Positions 28,277-36,195 of a stretch of 43,801 nt of DNA are shown one piece after another. Numbering within the stretch: position 1 is the stretch's first letter; the number at the start of each line of letters is the position of its first letter. The DNA comes from Bacteroidales bacterium (GTDB lineage Bacteria > Bacteroidota > Bacteroidia > Bacteroidales > UBA10428). Under the pieces are notes generated by a model. It worked only from the letters and a program-made list of their open reading frames with translations, was not told the DNA's origin and searched no databases. Where the stretch lies: assembly GCA_016936215.1 (NCBI GenBank), contig JAFGPL010000279.1, positions 1-43,801 of the forward strand, given 5' to 3'. A program made the position numbers and the translations under genes.

Positions 28277-29257
28277 CTAAAAATCATACCTGTTATTAAT
28301 CTCATCAAGCAACGAAAAAATTTGTTCAGGTTCATTAATTGTGACAAGTTTCATCCTTAGTTCTTTAAAGTCGGGCAAACCTTTAAAATAATGGCAGTAG
28401 TGTCGCCGCATCTCGTAAATACCACGGGGTTCGCCTTTTATTTCGAGAGATTTTTTCAGGTGCAGGCGGGCAAGTTCTGTTTTTTCTTTTACGGTAAGGG
28501 GTTCCATTTCCTCGCCGTTGTCGAGATAATGCCTGATTTCTTTAAAAATCCATGGCCGGCCTATTGCGCCGCGGCCGATCATAATACCGTCAACACCGTA
28601 TTTATCAAAAGCCTCCCTGGCCGCTGCGGGTGATACAATATCGCCATTGCCAATCACGGGAATTTTCATCCGGGGGTTGTTTTTCACCGCGCCAATCAGC
28701 GTCCAGTCTGCAGTTCCTTTATAGAGCTGGGCCCTGGTGCGCCCATGTATGGTAATGGCTTTAATGCCAGTGTCCTGAAGCCTTTCCGCGATATCAACAA
28801 TATTTTTGCTGTTTTCGTCCCACCCCAGACGGGTTTTTACCGTAACAGGAAGATTTACGGCATTTACGATGGCAGATGTCATTTCCACCATCATGGGGAT
28901 ATTGCACAACATGCCTGCTCCTGCGCCCCGGGTGGCAATTTTTCTTACCGGGCAGCCGTAATTGATATCTATCACATCTGGTTTTGCCCCGGCAGCTATT
29001 TTTGCCGCCTCGACCATTGCTTCGGGAATATGACCGTATAGCTGGATGCCAATCGGTCTTTCATCGTCTGAAATATCTAATTTTACAAGGCTTTTTTTCC
29101 CATCCCTTATCAGGCCGTCGGACGAAATAAACTCGGTAAACATCATATCGGCGCCGAAAAGTTTGCAGATATACCTGAACGAAGGATCTGTTACATCCTC
29201 CATCGGGGCAAGTAACAAAGGCCTGTCACGTAATTCAAGTCCGCTGATCTTCAACAC
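28277..29257 (-). CDS. dusB: tRNA-dihydrouridine synthase
   Basis: 326 residues. A TIM-barrel flavoenzyme that uses NADPH to reduce selected uridines in the tRNA D-loop. Motifs are in the expected order: LLAPMEDVTDPSFR (15-28), the catalytic Cys102 in INYGCPVRK, TVKTRLGW near 140, TIHGRTRAQLYKG with the flavin-contacting residues, IPVIGNGDI, and GIMIGRGAIGRPWIF. The C-terminal helical domain includes EMRRHYCHYFKGLP, which contacts tRNA in the family. It is divergent from the CPBP protease gene. DusB is the best subfamily guess, being the common single Dus of Bacteroidota, but the exact uridine cannot be read from sequence. Confidence 0.92.
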   Translation of the reverse strand: MLKISGLELRDRPLLLAPMEDVTDPSFRYICKLFGADMMFTEFISSDGLIRDGKKSLVKLDISDDERPIGIQLYGHIPEAMVEAAKIAAGAKPDVIDINYGCPVRKIATRGAGAGMLCNIPMMVEMTSAIVNAVNLPVTVKTRLGWDENSKNIVDIAERLQDTGIKAITIHGRTRAQLYKGTADWTLIGAVKNNPRMKIPVIGNGDIVSPAAAREAFDKYGVDGIMIGRGAIGRPWIFKEIRHYLDNGEEMEPLTVKEKTELARLHLKKSLEIKGEPRGIYEMRRHYCHYFKGLPDFKELRMKLVTINEPEQIFSLLDEINNRYDF

Positions 29258-29282
29258 TGCCGAATATTTTGTAATTTCGTGG

Positions 29283-29290
29283 CAAAAGTA
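29283..29290 (-). promoter_or_regulatory. Candidate promoter -7 element for dusB
   Basis: TACTTTTG on the minus strand matches TAnnTTTG and lies 26 bases before the dusB start. It falls inside the possible GTG-start extension of the divergent protease gene, which favours the later ATG for that gene. Confidence 0.4.
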
Positions 29291-29302
29291 TTAAAAATCG
29301 GT

Positions 29303-30223
29303 ATGAAATTTACATTCTTTCATAACACTTCTCCCTGGTACAGGTTTATTTTTGCCGTGTTCATCGTCTTCTCGTTAACGATAATAACATATTTTGTTGG
29401 CATCATCATTGGCATTCCTGTTTTTCGGCTTTCTTTCGGTGAGATTTCGGGTTTGTTGTCACAGGGCGTTCAATCAGACAATATTCCTTTTTTGAAATAT
29501 ATCCAGGCGGTTCAGTCAATCGGTACTTTTTTGCTACCCGCCTTGTTGCTCGCTTGGCTGTTTACCGGAAATATTACAGGCTACCTGCAGCTTAACCACA
29601 GGGTGTCTTTATACAGTATGTTATTGGTGGCATTCTCGCTGGTCACGGCTATACCTCTTATCAATTTCAGCGGCTATCTGAACTCAAAAGTGCCATTGCC
29701 GGGTTATTTCGAAGAATTCTTCATACAGATGGAGGAGTCGTATTCACGGTTGCTTACTTCTTTTCTTGACTCATCTTCAATTAAGGGATATCTCGTTAAC
29801 ATGTTTGTAATCGCTGTTTTGCCGGCTGTATGTGAGGAGTTTTTATTCAGGGGGGTATTTCAGCGGATATTTACAGATATGACACGCAATAAACATTTTG
29901 GAATTTTTCTGGCTGCAGCGTTATTCAGCCTGATGCATTTTCAATTTAGTGGTCTTCTACCCCGTTTACTTCTTGGTGTTTATTTCGGTTATCTTCTATA
30001 CTGGGGCAGGACACTATGGTTACCCATTGCTGCCCATTTTGTCAACAATGCTTTTGCCGTTACATTTTATCATTTTTCAAAAGCTGCACCGGGAGAGTCT
30101 ATGGTTGATGATATTGGAAGCGGGTTCAGCAATTTTTTGCCTGTTGGGATAAGCATTATTTTTTTCTCACTACTGGCGTTTTCAGTATACCAGACTGAAC
30201 GGATCAGGCAGATTAAGGCATGA
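29303..30223 (+). CDS. CPBP-family (CAAX-like) intramembrane metalloprotease
   Basis: 306 residues from the ATG at 29303. A GTG at 29279 would add eight residues but overlaps a candidate dusB promoter. About eight hydrophobic segments place it in the inner membrane. The three conserved motifs are present: EExxxR as CEEFLFR (Glu178, Glu179, Arg183), FxxxH as FSLMH (His212), and HxxxN/D as HFVNNAF (His245, Asn249). These residues coordinate zinc and catalyse cleavage in Rce1-type proteases. Bacterial members include prenyl-protein-like proteases and bacteriocin-immunity proteins; no bacteriocin gene is nearby, so substrate is unknown. Its stop codon is immediately followed by the stop of the convergent gene. 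Confidence 0.9.
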   Translation: MKFTFFHNTSPWYRFIFAVFIVFSLTIITYFVGIIIGIPVFRLSFGEISGLLSQGVQSDNIPFLKYIQAVQSIGTFLLPALLLAWLFTGNITGYLQLNHRVSLYSMLLVAFSLVTAIPLINFSGYLNSKVPLPGYFEEFFIQMEESYSRLLTSFLDSSSIKGYLVNMFVIAVLPAVCEEFLFRGVFQRIFTDMTRNKHFGIFLAAALFSLMHFQFSGLLPRLLLGVYFGYLLYWGRTLWLPIAAHFVNNAFAVTFYHFSKAAPGESMVDDIGSGFSNFLPVGISIIFFSLLAFSVYQTERIRQIKA

Positions 30224-30934
30224 TCAGCCGGTTTCTGCAGTCTTGGAAAGTTCGCTTTTTCTAAAGACATAAATTATTCCGTATTGGGATGCTTTTTCCC
30301 TGCGTTTTAAATCTGTTTCGCTTTTATAAGCGGCTTCTACCTCATCCCAGATATCAACAATAATAGTGTTAGCCTGTTGGCGTAATTCTTCAAGGCGTTC
30401 CTGCGTGCGCTGAAAATTTTTCTGTAGCATCTTCTGAAATTTATAAGCCTCGAGAAATTTTTCGTACCTCACTTTTACCACCGCGATGGTTGGATTGGTA
30501 ATAGGCGCCCTCGCCTCCATCGAACGGATGGTATCCCCGTGAATTAATTTTTCACCCCATTTAATGAGGTCGGCCTCTGTATTGAACAAAGGCAGCTTGC
30601 TGCCATAATCCTGCAACCCGTAATACTTACGTTCACTTGCAGGCAGGTCGCCCCTTGTAATGGCCATATTGGTTACCTGGATAAAGTGCGAAATATACAA
30701 CCTCGCTTTTTTAACAATGGCAGTGTATTCTTTACTTTTTTCCACCTGCTTTGAATAAGCTTGCCGAGACTCCTGCATTGCCTTTTCGAAGGCAGGCAAA
30801 AAGCTCTGGATTTTTTGCAGTGTAGACTGGCTGAAATCAAGTTTAAACGGCGGCAGTTCTTTTCCTTTTTCGAACGCAATTTTGAGCGCCCTGAGACGGG
30901 CAGCATCTGTATTCGGAAGTCTTCGGTAGGGCAT
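30224..30934 (-). CDS. Conserved Bacteroidota protein of unknown function
   Basis: 236 residues. No domain I can name. It begins MPYRRLPNTDAARLRAL, a start that I recall from uncharacterised Bacteroidota proteins. The sequence is mostly helical, basic and soluble, with no signal peptide or membrane segment. Heptad-like stretches occur at about 45-75 and 165-205 (FQKMLQKNFQRTQERLEELRQ), which suggests helical bundles or a coiled coil. The central part contains LYISHFIQVTNMAITRGDLPA. The C-terminus has many charged residues (YKSETDLKRREKASQYGIIYVF). The gene is a single unit; its stop codon directly abuts that of the convergent protease gene. A nucleic-acid or chaperone-type role is possible but not supported. 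Confidence 0.75.
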   Translation of the reverse strand: MPYRRLPNTDAARLRALKIAFEKGKELPPFKLDFSQSTLQKIQSFLPAFEKAMQESRQAYSKQVEKSKEYTAIVKKARLYISHFIQVTNMAITRGDLPASERKYYGLQDYGSKLPLFNTEADLIKWGEKLIHGDTIRSMEARAPITNPTIAVVKVRYEKFLEAYKFQKMLQKNFQRTQERLEELRQQANTIIVDIWDEVEAAYKSETDLKRREKASQYGIIYVFRKSELSKTAETG

Positions 30935-31264
30935 GTCAGATTATGGTTATGAAGGTAAGATATGTACGAAGGTAAGAAATTGTTTTAAAAACTCAATACA
31001 TTCGTAAATAAAATTTAATGAAATAGAGCAGATTAGGAAATTTTACACATTTCTTCATTATAGGTTAATTTGTTAATAAGTAACATTTTTTATGGTTATA
31101 AACCATTGAAAAGAAAAATTCCATTAACTTAGAAGTTGATTTATCTAATGTAACTGTAAAAATGCCTTGTATTAAAGCAACATTTAATGACAGAGGCATT
31201 ATTTTACTGCGTTCGCAGATAATCTTTTAACGTGAATATCTGTTTAAAACTCAAAACTTTCACC
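30935..31264. other. Intergenic region between two divergent genes
   Basis: About 330 bases without a gene. A 10-base direct repeat GAAGGTAAGA occurs at 30951-30960 and 30968-30977, just upstream of the unknown minus-strand gene. A small palindrome CTGCGTTCGCAG lies at 31208-31219, ahead of the aminopeptidase start. No strict TAnnTTTG promoter was found on either strand. An ATG at 31162 opens a 22-codon frame ending at 31230, which could be a leader peptide but has no support beyond its position. Confidence 0.5.
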
Positions 31265-32656
31265 ATGTTTCCCAAAGAAGTTTACATAAAACGAAGGAAT
31301 GAGCTAAAACGAAGGCTCGGAAAAGGAATGGTTTTTTTGCCCGGCAACCATGAGAGCCCCATGAATTATGCTGCCAACCAGTATCCCTTCAGGCAGGACA
31401 GTACATTTCTGTATTATTTCGGGATTGATGAACCCGACAGGGCCGGTATAATAGATATTGATAATAACAATGATATTATCTATGGTAATGAAGCTGATCT
31501 TGAGGATATTATATGGATGGGTAACCTGAAGTCGCTTGAAGAAATATCAAAGCAGGCCGGGATCGGGGAAGTTAAGCCGCATCATGCACTTGAAACCGAT
31601 ATAAATAAAGCCGTTGCTGAAGGCCGTGAAATTCATTTTTTGCCTGCTTACCGTGCCGATATTAAAGATGAATTGTCCTGGCTTTTTGGAAAGAATACAA
31701 AGGAAATAAACAGTTTTGCCTCTGTTGGTCTTATCAGGGCAGTTGTGGCTCAGCGGTCAGTAAAAGATGCATACGAAATTGCCGAAATGGAAAATACCAT
31801 GACTACCGTTACTGCCCCCTTTTATCACGAAACCATGAGGCAATGTGTTGCAGGAAAATTCGAGTATGAAATGGCTGGGCTGATGGAAGGCATGGCCCTA
31901 AAAAACAACTGCAGTATGGCTTACCCTGTTATTTGCAGTGTTAACGGGCAGATACTGCATAATCACTATCATGGCAATAAGATGAATGATGGTGACCTCT
32001 TACTGATTGATGCAGGGGCCGAATCACCTTTGCATTACGCTACAGATATTACACGTACAATACCCGTTTCAGGAAAGTTTACAAACAGGCAAAAAAATAT
32101 TTATCAACTGGTATTGAAGGCTTTAAACGAATCAATAAATATGATTAAGCCGGGTGTTAAATACCGGCAGGTACATCTTAATGCAGCAAGAATAATTACT
32201 GAAGGATTGAAAGACCTGGGACTGATGAAAGGAAATACAGACGATGCTCTGGCAAACGGGGCTCATGCTATGTTTTTTCCCCATGGGCTGGGGCACATGA
32301 TTGGCCTTGATGTGCATGATATGGAAAACCTCGGGGAAAATTATGTAGGTTACGATGATTCCACCATACGGTCAGATCAATTTGGCATACAATATCTTCG
32401 GCTTGCAAAAGAACTAAAGGAAGGATATACGCTTACTGTTGAGCCGGGCATATATTTTATACCTGCCTTAATTGAAAAATGGAAATCTGACCATCACCTT
32501 TCAGAATTTTACAACTTTGAAAAAATCTACGAATATATTGATTTCGGTGGTGTAAGAATTGAAGATAATGTACTTGTTACCGCGGAAGGCCGCAAAGTTT
32601 TGGGGACACCTGTTGCAAAAACTACAGATGATATTGAAAACATAATGAAGCGATGA
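31265..32656 (+). CDS. Xaa-Pro aminopeptidase, M24B family (longer paralogue)
   Basis: 463 residues from ATG 31265. A GTG at 31232 would add 11 residues and is less likely. It removes N-terminal residues that precede proline. The N-terminal creatinase-like domain spans about 1-165, with NYAANQYPFRQDSTFLYYFG near 35. The pita-bread metalloprotease domain spans 170-463. The dinuclear metal ligands are in place: Asp in LIDAGAE, Asp in ATDITRT, His in FFPHGLGHMIGLDVHD, Glu in TVEPGIYF and Glu in GGVRIEDNV. The insert between these blocks (VGYDDSTIRSDQFGIQYL) makes it longer than the second paralogue at 38971. The SiaABC-like genes follow on the same strand, the first 62 bases downstream, so they may be co-transcribed. 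Confidence 0.92.
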   Translation: MFPKEVYIKRRNELKRRLGKGMVFLPGNHESPMNYAANQYPFRQDSTFLYYFGIDEPDRAGIIDIDNNNDIIYGNEADLEDIIWMGNLKSLEEISKQAGIGEVKPHHALETDINKAVAEGREIHFLPAYRADIKDELSWLFGKNTKEINSFASVGLIRAVVAQRSVKDAYEIAEMENTMTTVTAPFYHETMRQCVAGKFEYEMAGLMEGMALKNNCSMAYPVICSVNGQILHNHYHGNKMNDGDLLLIDAGAESPLHYATDITRTIPVSGKFTNRQKNIYQLVLKALNESINMIKPGVKYRQVHLNAARIITEGLKDLGLMKGNTDDALANGAHAMFFPHGLGHMIGLDVHDMENLGENYVGYDDSTIRSDQFGIQYLRLAKELKEGYTLTVEPGIYFIPALIEKWKSDHHLSEFYNFEKIYEYIDFGGVRIEDNVLVTAEGRKVLGTPVAKTTDDIENIMKR

Positions 32657-32718
32657 CAATTTAGAAGAAATTACTATCTTTAGTTACGATGAATCATTTC
32701 ACTTTGTGTAGAAGAAAA

Positions 32719-34479
32719 ATGAACCAAAAATACCTGATATTCTTTGTTTTGTTCCACCTGTTAGCAGGTTCGGTAATTGCACAGCTAAGCCCGGCTTTAC
32801 AAAAAGAAATCAGCACGAATGATGAACAGGCGGAAAAACATATCAGTGAAGGCAACCTTGCCGAGGCTGCCAAACTATACAACCATTCGGCATATATTCT
32901 CAGAAACCATCATCAGCACGAAACTGCAGCCGGCTATTATCTTAAAATTCTCGATCTGAACAAACAACTGAATAACCAACGCGGACTTCTCATAACTTAT
33001 AACAATCTGGGAATGACCTATCTCGATGCTGAGCAGTATGGCAAAGCACTGCCACAGCTTGAAAAAGGCCTTGAATTAAGCCGAAAAATTGACACCAAAG
33101 AAGCAGTGATATCTGCCATTACCAATATAGCTGTTGCTTTGCAGGGCCTTGAACGTTACCAGGAGTCGAACCAGCGCCTTGAACCTGCAATTCAGATGGC
33201 AAAAGACATCAACGACCTGAAATTACTCAGGAGATGCTATGGAATTGTTTATGAGAACTATGAGAAATTAGGTCAGTCAGAAAAATCTTACCAGTTTTTC
33301 GAATTATACTCTTCCCTTGATAAAGAGATAAAAAAGCTGGAGATGAAGCAGGTGAAGCAGGAAGCTGAAACTGAAGTGAACAAGGCACAGGCTGATAAAC
33401 AACTTACCGAAGCCGAACTGAAAATAAAAAAAGAGGAGCTTGAAATCACTACAGACTCCCTTGTTAAGGTCGAAAAACTTACACGCGAACAGCGTCTTGA
33501 GCTGGAGGTAAAAAATGCCGAATTAAGGGAGAAAGATGCGCTGCTCAAACTTAAAAACCTAAGGATAAGGTTTATTACCATCGGATTAATCGTACTGCTT
33601 TCGTTTTCACTTGCACTTACATTTCTGTTGATAAAACTGAGAATTGCCAATAAACAGATACGGTCGCAGCGTGACCTGCTTGAAAGGCAAAATAAAAACA
33701 TTACCGCCAGCATACGTTATGCAATGACTATTCAGCAGGCTATGCTGCCCGATCAGGAAATGCTCGGTAAACTGTTCGATTCGTTTATAATTTACAGGCC
33801 CAAAGACATTGTATCAGGTGATTTTTACTGGATTTCAGGCTTTGACGAGAAACGTGCAGATAAAAACAAATATTATGTTGCGGTGGTTGATTGTACCGGG
33901 CACGGGGTTCCCGGGGCATTTATGTCCATGATTGGTAACAGGTTGCTCAACGAAATAGTGAATGAAAGACAGGTTGAAGAACCCGAAGAAATACTCGAAA
34001 TACTAAATAATGAAGTAAGAATAGCATTAAGGCAGGAGCAAACAGACAATAATGATGGCATGGACCTGACTTTGTGCCGTTTTGAAAAACAGGGAAACAG
34101 CGGTCTGAAGCTTATTTTTGCAGGCGCCAAAAGAACCATGTATATTTTTAAACATGCTGAAAACGAACTTATAGCTTTAAAGGGTGATCGTAAATCCATC
34201 GGGGGTGTCGGGGAGAAAAAAGAGACCCTGAAGTTTACCAGACATGAAATGTTAATTTCAGCCGGGGATATACTCTATATGCTCACCGATGGCATCATAG
34301 ACCAGAACGGCCAGGACAAAAAACGTTTTGGCAGCAGCAGGGTAGAAGAGCTTATCCGGGCCATTCACAAAGAAGATATCAAAAAACAAAAAGATTTGCT
34401 TGAAAAAGAATTATCAGAATATATGGGAAACGTAGAACAGCGTGATGATATCACACTGATCGGATTATTGGTTAAGTAA
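32719..34479 (+). CDS. SpoIIE/PP2C-type phosphatase with TPR and coiled-coil sensor region (SiaA-like)
   Basis: 586 residues from ATG 32719, chosen because it gives a clean signal peptide ending at VIAQ. An ATG at 32689 would add ten residues. TPR repeats cover about 30-200 (GLLITYNNLGMTYLDAEQY). A long coiled coil spans 205-285, with a transmembrane helix at 285-305. The cytoplasmic SpoIIE domain runs from 330 to the end and has the motifs SGDFYW (366-371), DCTGHGVPGAFMS (391-403), YMLTDGIIDQNG and RDDITLIG. These supply the acidic metal ligands of PP2C serine phosphatases. In the Pseudomonas SiaABCD system SiaA dephosphorylates SiaC. The next two genes encode SiaB- and SiaC-like proteins, so the same role is likely. 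The TPR part would be periplasmic, unlike the HAMP-type sensor of Pseudomonas. Confidence 0.88.
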   Translation: MNQKYLIFFVLFHLLAGSVIAQLSPALQKEISTNDEQAEKHISEGNLAEAAKLYNHSAYILRNHHQHETAAGYYLKILDLNKQLNNQRGLLITYNNLGMTYLDAEQYGKALPQLEKGLELSRKIDTKEAVISAITNIAVALQGLERYQESNQRLEPAIQMAKDINDLKLLRRCYGIVYENYEKLGQSEKSYQFFELYSSLDKEIKKLEMKQVKQEAETEVNKAQADKQLTEAELKIKKEELEITTDSLVKVEKLTREQRLELEVKNAELREKDALLKLKNLRIRFITIGLIVLLSFSLALTFLLIKLRIANKQIRSQRDLLERQNKNITASIRYAMTIQQAMLPDQEMLGKLFDSFIIYRPKDIVSGDFYWISGFDEKRADKNKYYVAVVDCTGHGVPGAFMSMIGNRLLNEIVNERQVEEPEEILEILNNEVRIALRQEQTDNNDGMDLTLCRFEKQGNSGLKLIFAGAKRTMYIFKHAENELIALKGDRKSIGGVGEKKETLKFTRHEMLISAGDILYMLTDGIIDQNGQDKKRFGSSRVEELIRAIHKEDIKKQKDLLEKELSEYMGNVEQRDDITLIGLLVK

Positions 34480-34496
34480 TTTAAAAATTTTATAAG

Positions 34497-35015
34497 ATGG
34501 TGTTTAAAGAGGGATATGATCCGGAGAATGTAGTTGCCTATAAGGGGCCTTTAACGGTGGGGCTTTTATCATATTTGGGCAATTATCTTAAAAGTGTAAT
34601 AAAAGCTGAACACTCACTTGAGAAAAAAATTTTTCGTATTTTTATTGAACTAACACAAAATGTGTCTTATTATTCTGCCGAGACTGCTACTATTGATAAT
34701 GGAGTAAGTTCGGGGGTCGGGTGGTTTACCGTTAAGAAAAGTAATAATCATTTTGTTATTACTACCGGAAATCTTATCATCAAAAGCGATGGGTTAAAGC
34801 TTATAAATAATTGTGATGAAATAAATTCTATGAATGAAGCGGCACTCAGGGATTTAAAAAGAAAAACCAGGAGCCAGGCCATGGAACGTGATGTTGGTGC
34901 GCACATCGGGCTTATTCAGACAAGCCTGTTAAGTAAGAGTAAATTAAATTATAAAGTTACCGGGCTTGATGATAAATATTCCTATTTTACCATATCGGTG
35001 GATATCAAAGATTAA
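34497..35015 (+). CDS. SiaB-family protein kinase (DUF6272)
   Basis: 172 residues, typical of SiaB. A GHKL-type ATPase fold is visible. The helix RIFIELTQNVSYYS (about 47-60) fits an N-box with Glu and Asn for Mg-ATP, and GAHIGLIQ near 138 fits the G-box. SiaB kinases phosphorylate a conserved Thr of SiaC, opposing the SiaA phosphatase. The gene is 17 bases after the phosphatase and 26 bases before the SiaC-like gene, so it is a tight operon. No membrane segment or signal peptide. It could also act as an anti-sigma-type kinase, but the partner gene makes the SiaB assignment more specific. Confidence 0.85.
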   Translation: MVFKEGYDPENVVAYKGPLTVGLLSYLGNYLKSVIKAEHSLEKKIFRIFIELTQNVSYYSAETATIDNGVSSGVGWFTVKKSNNHFVITTGNLIIKSDGLKLINNCDEINSMNEAALRDLKRKTRSQAMERDVGAHIGLIQTSLLSKSKLNYKVTGLDDKYSYFTISVDIKD

Positions 35016-35041
35016 ATTTAAAAAATTTGAAAATTTTTAAT

Positions 35042-35434
35042 ATGGAAAACATTATTATTAAAGAAGTTCAGGATGCCCCTTACTATCCGGTGGTAAATTT
35101 TAATGCAGAGAAAGGTGTCTGTGAGATTTCAGGCGAATCTTATATGGAAGAGACATTTAAATTCTATTCCCCGTTGCTCGAATGGGTAAAAAAATTTTTA
35201 AAAGAAAAAGATTCCCCGCTAACCCTAAATTTCAAGCTTACATATTTTAATACCAATTCATCAAGGCTTATTCTCGATATGCTCGATATTGTTAAAAAGA
35301 ATATTGAAGAAGGGAAAAAGGTAGTGGTAAACTGGTTTTACGATCCGGCCGATCCTGACATGATTGACGAAGTTGAAGATTTTGAAATGGAAACGGGGCT
35401 TGATATCAACCTGGTTGAAATGCAAAAAAACTAA
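35042..35434 (+). CDS. SiaC-family regulatory phosphoprotein (DUF1987)
   Basis: 130 residues from ATG 35042. A TTG 15 bases upstream is less likely. The STAS-like fold has the family motif KLTYFNTNSSRLILDML (65-81). Thr71 is the position expected to match the phosphorylated Thr68 of Pseudomonas SiaC. Phosphorylation by SiaB and dephosphorylation by SiaA decide whether SiaC is free to bind its target. In Pseudomonas the target is diguanylate cyclase SiaD. No GGDEF protein is encoded nearby here, so the output is open. The gene ends the plus-strand unit and meets the succinate dehydrogenase operon head-on, with 13 bases between. Confidence 0.88.
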   Translation: MENIIIKEVQDAPYYPVVNFNAEKGVCEISGESYMEETFKFYSPLLEWVKKFLKEKDSPLTLNFKLTYFNTNSSRLILDMLDIVKKNIEEGKKVVVNWFYDPADPDMIDEVEDFEMETGLDINLVEMQKN

Positions 35435-35447
35435 TACAAAATGGTTT

Positions 35448-36191
35448 TTAGGCATTAAATGTCGCAGAAAAATATTCACGGTTCATCCTGGCAATATGCG
35501 ATAATGATATTTCCTTCGGGCATTCGGCTTCACAGGCCCCTGTATTGGTGCAGTTACCAAATCCAAGTTCATCCATTTTCTGAACCATTTTAAGCACTCT
35601 TTCTTTAGCTTCAACTTGTCCCTGGGGAAGCATGGCGAACTGGGAGACTTTGGCAGCTACAAAAAGCATGGCCGATGCATTTTTGCAGGCTGCCACGCAA
35701 GCCCCGCAACCTATGCAGGCAGCAGCATCCATGGCAATATCTGCATTTTTCCTGGGTACAGGTATGGTATTCGCATCGGGCACACCACCTGTGTTGACCG
35801 ATATAAAGCCGCCCGCCTGTATTATTTTGTCAAAAGCGCTGCGGTCTACCACCAGGTCTTTTATTACAGGAAAAGGTTTAGCCCTCCAGGGTTCCACTAC
35901 AATGGTATCTCCGTCTTTGAATTTCCTCATGTGAAGTTGACAGGTAGTTATGCCTTTGTCCGGGCCATGCGGCCGGCCGTTGATATACAACCCGCAGGCA
36001 CCGCAGATTCCTTCTCGGCAATCGTGGTCGAAACACACGGGCTTTTCAAATTTGTCAATCAACTGCTGGTTGAGGATATCCAGCATCTCAAGAAAAGAGC
36101 AGTCGGGCGAAATATCCTGAAGCTGGTAAGTTTCAAAGCGTCCTTTTGCCCGGGCATTTTCCTGCCGCCATATTTTAAGCGTGAAATTCAT
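35448..36191 (-). CDS. sdhB: Succinate dehydrogenase/fumarate reductase iron-sulfur subunit
   Basis: 247 residues from the ATG at 36189-36191. The frame extends upstream, but the true protein starts with [10 protein letters not shown]. The [2Fe-2S] ligands are Cys58, Cys63, Cys66 and Cys84 ([10 protein letters not shown]...C). The second cluster region has Cys159, Cys162, Cys165 and Cys169 ([11 protein letters not shown]), and Cys214, Cys220 and Cys224 complete the [3Fe-4S]/[4Fe-4S] set. It passes electrons between the flavoprotein and the membrane quinone. Four bases separate it from the flavoprotein gene. Anaerobic Bacteroidota use this enzyme mainly as fumarate reductase, so frdB is an equal name. 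Confidence 0.95.
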   Translation of the reverse strand: MNFTLKIWRQENARAKGRFETYQLQDISPDCSFLEMLDILNQQLIDKFEKPVCFDHDCREGICGACGLYINGRPHGPDKGITTCQLHMRKFKDGDTIVVEPWRAKPFPVIKDLVVDRSAFDKIIQAGGFISVNTGGVPDANTIPVPRKNADIAMDAAACIGCGACVAACKNASAMLFVAAKVSQFAMLPQGQVEAKERVLKMVQKMDELGFGNCTNTGACEAECPKEISLSHIARMNREYFSATFNA

Positions 36192-36195
36192 TTCT

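Noticed and set aside
31162-31230. 22-codon leader peptide ahead of the aminopeptidase
   Set aside because: No ribosome-binding or attenuator features and a length that is common by chance. Kept only as a note in the intergenic entry.
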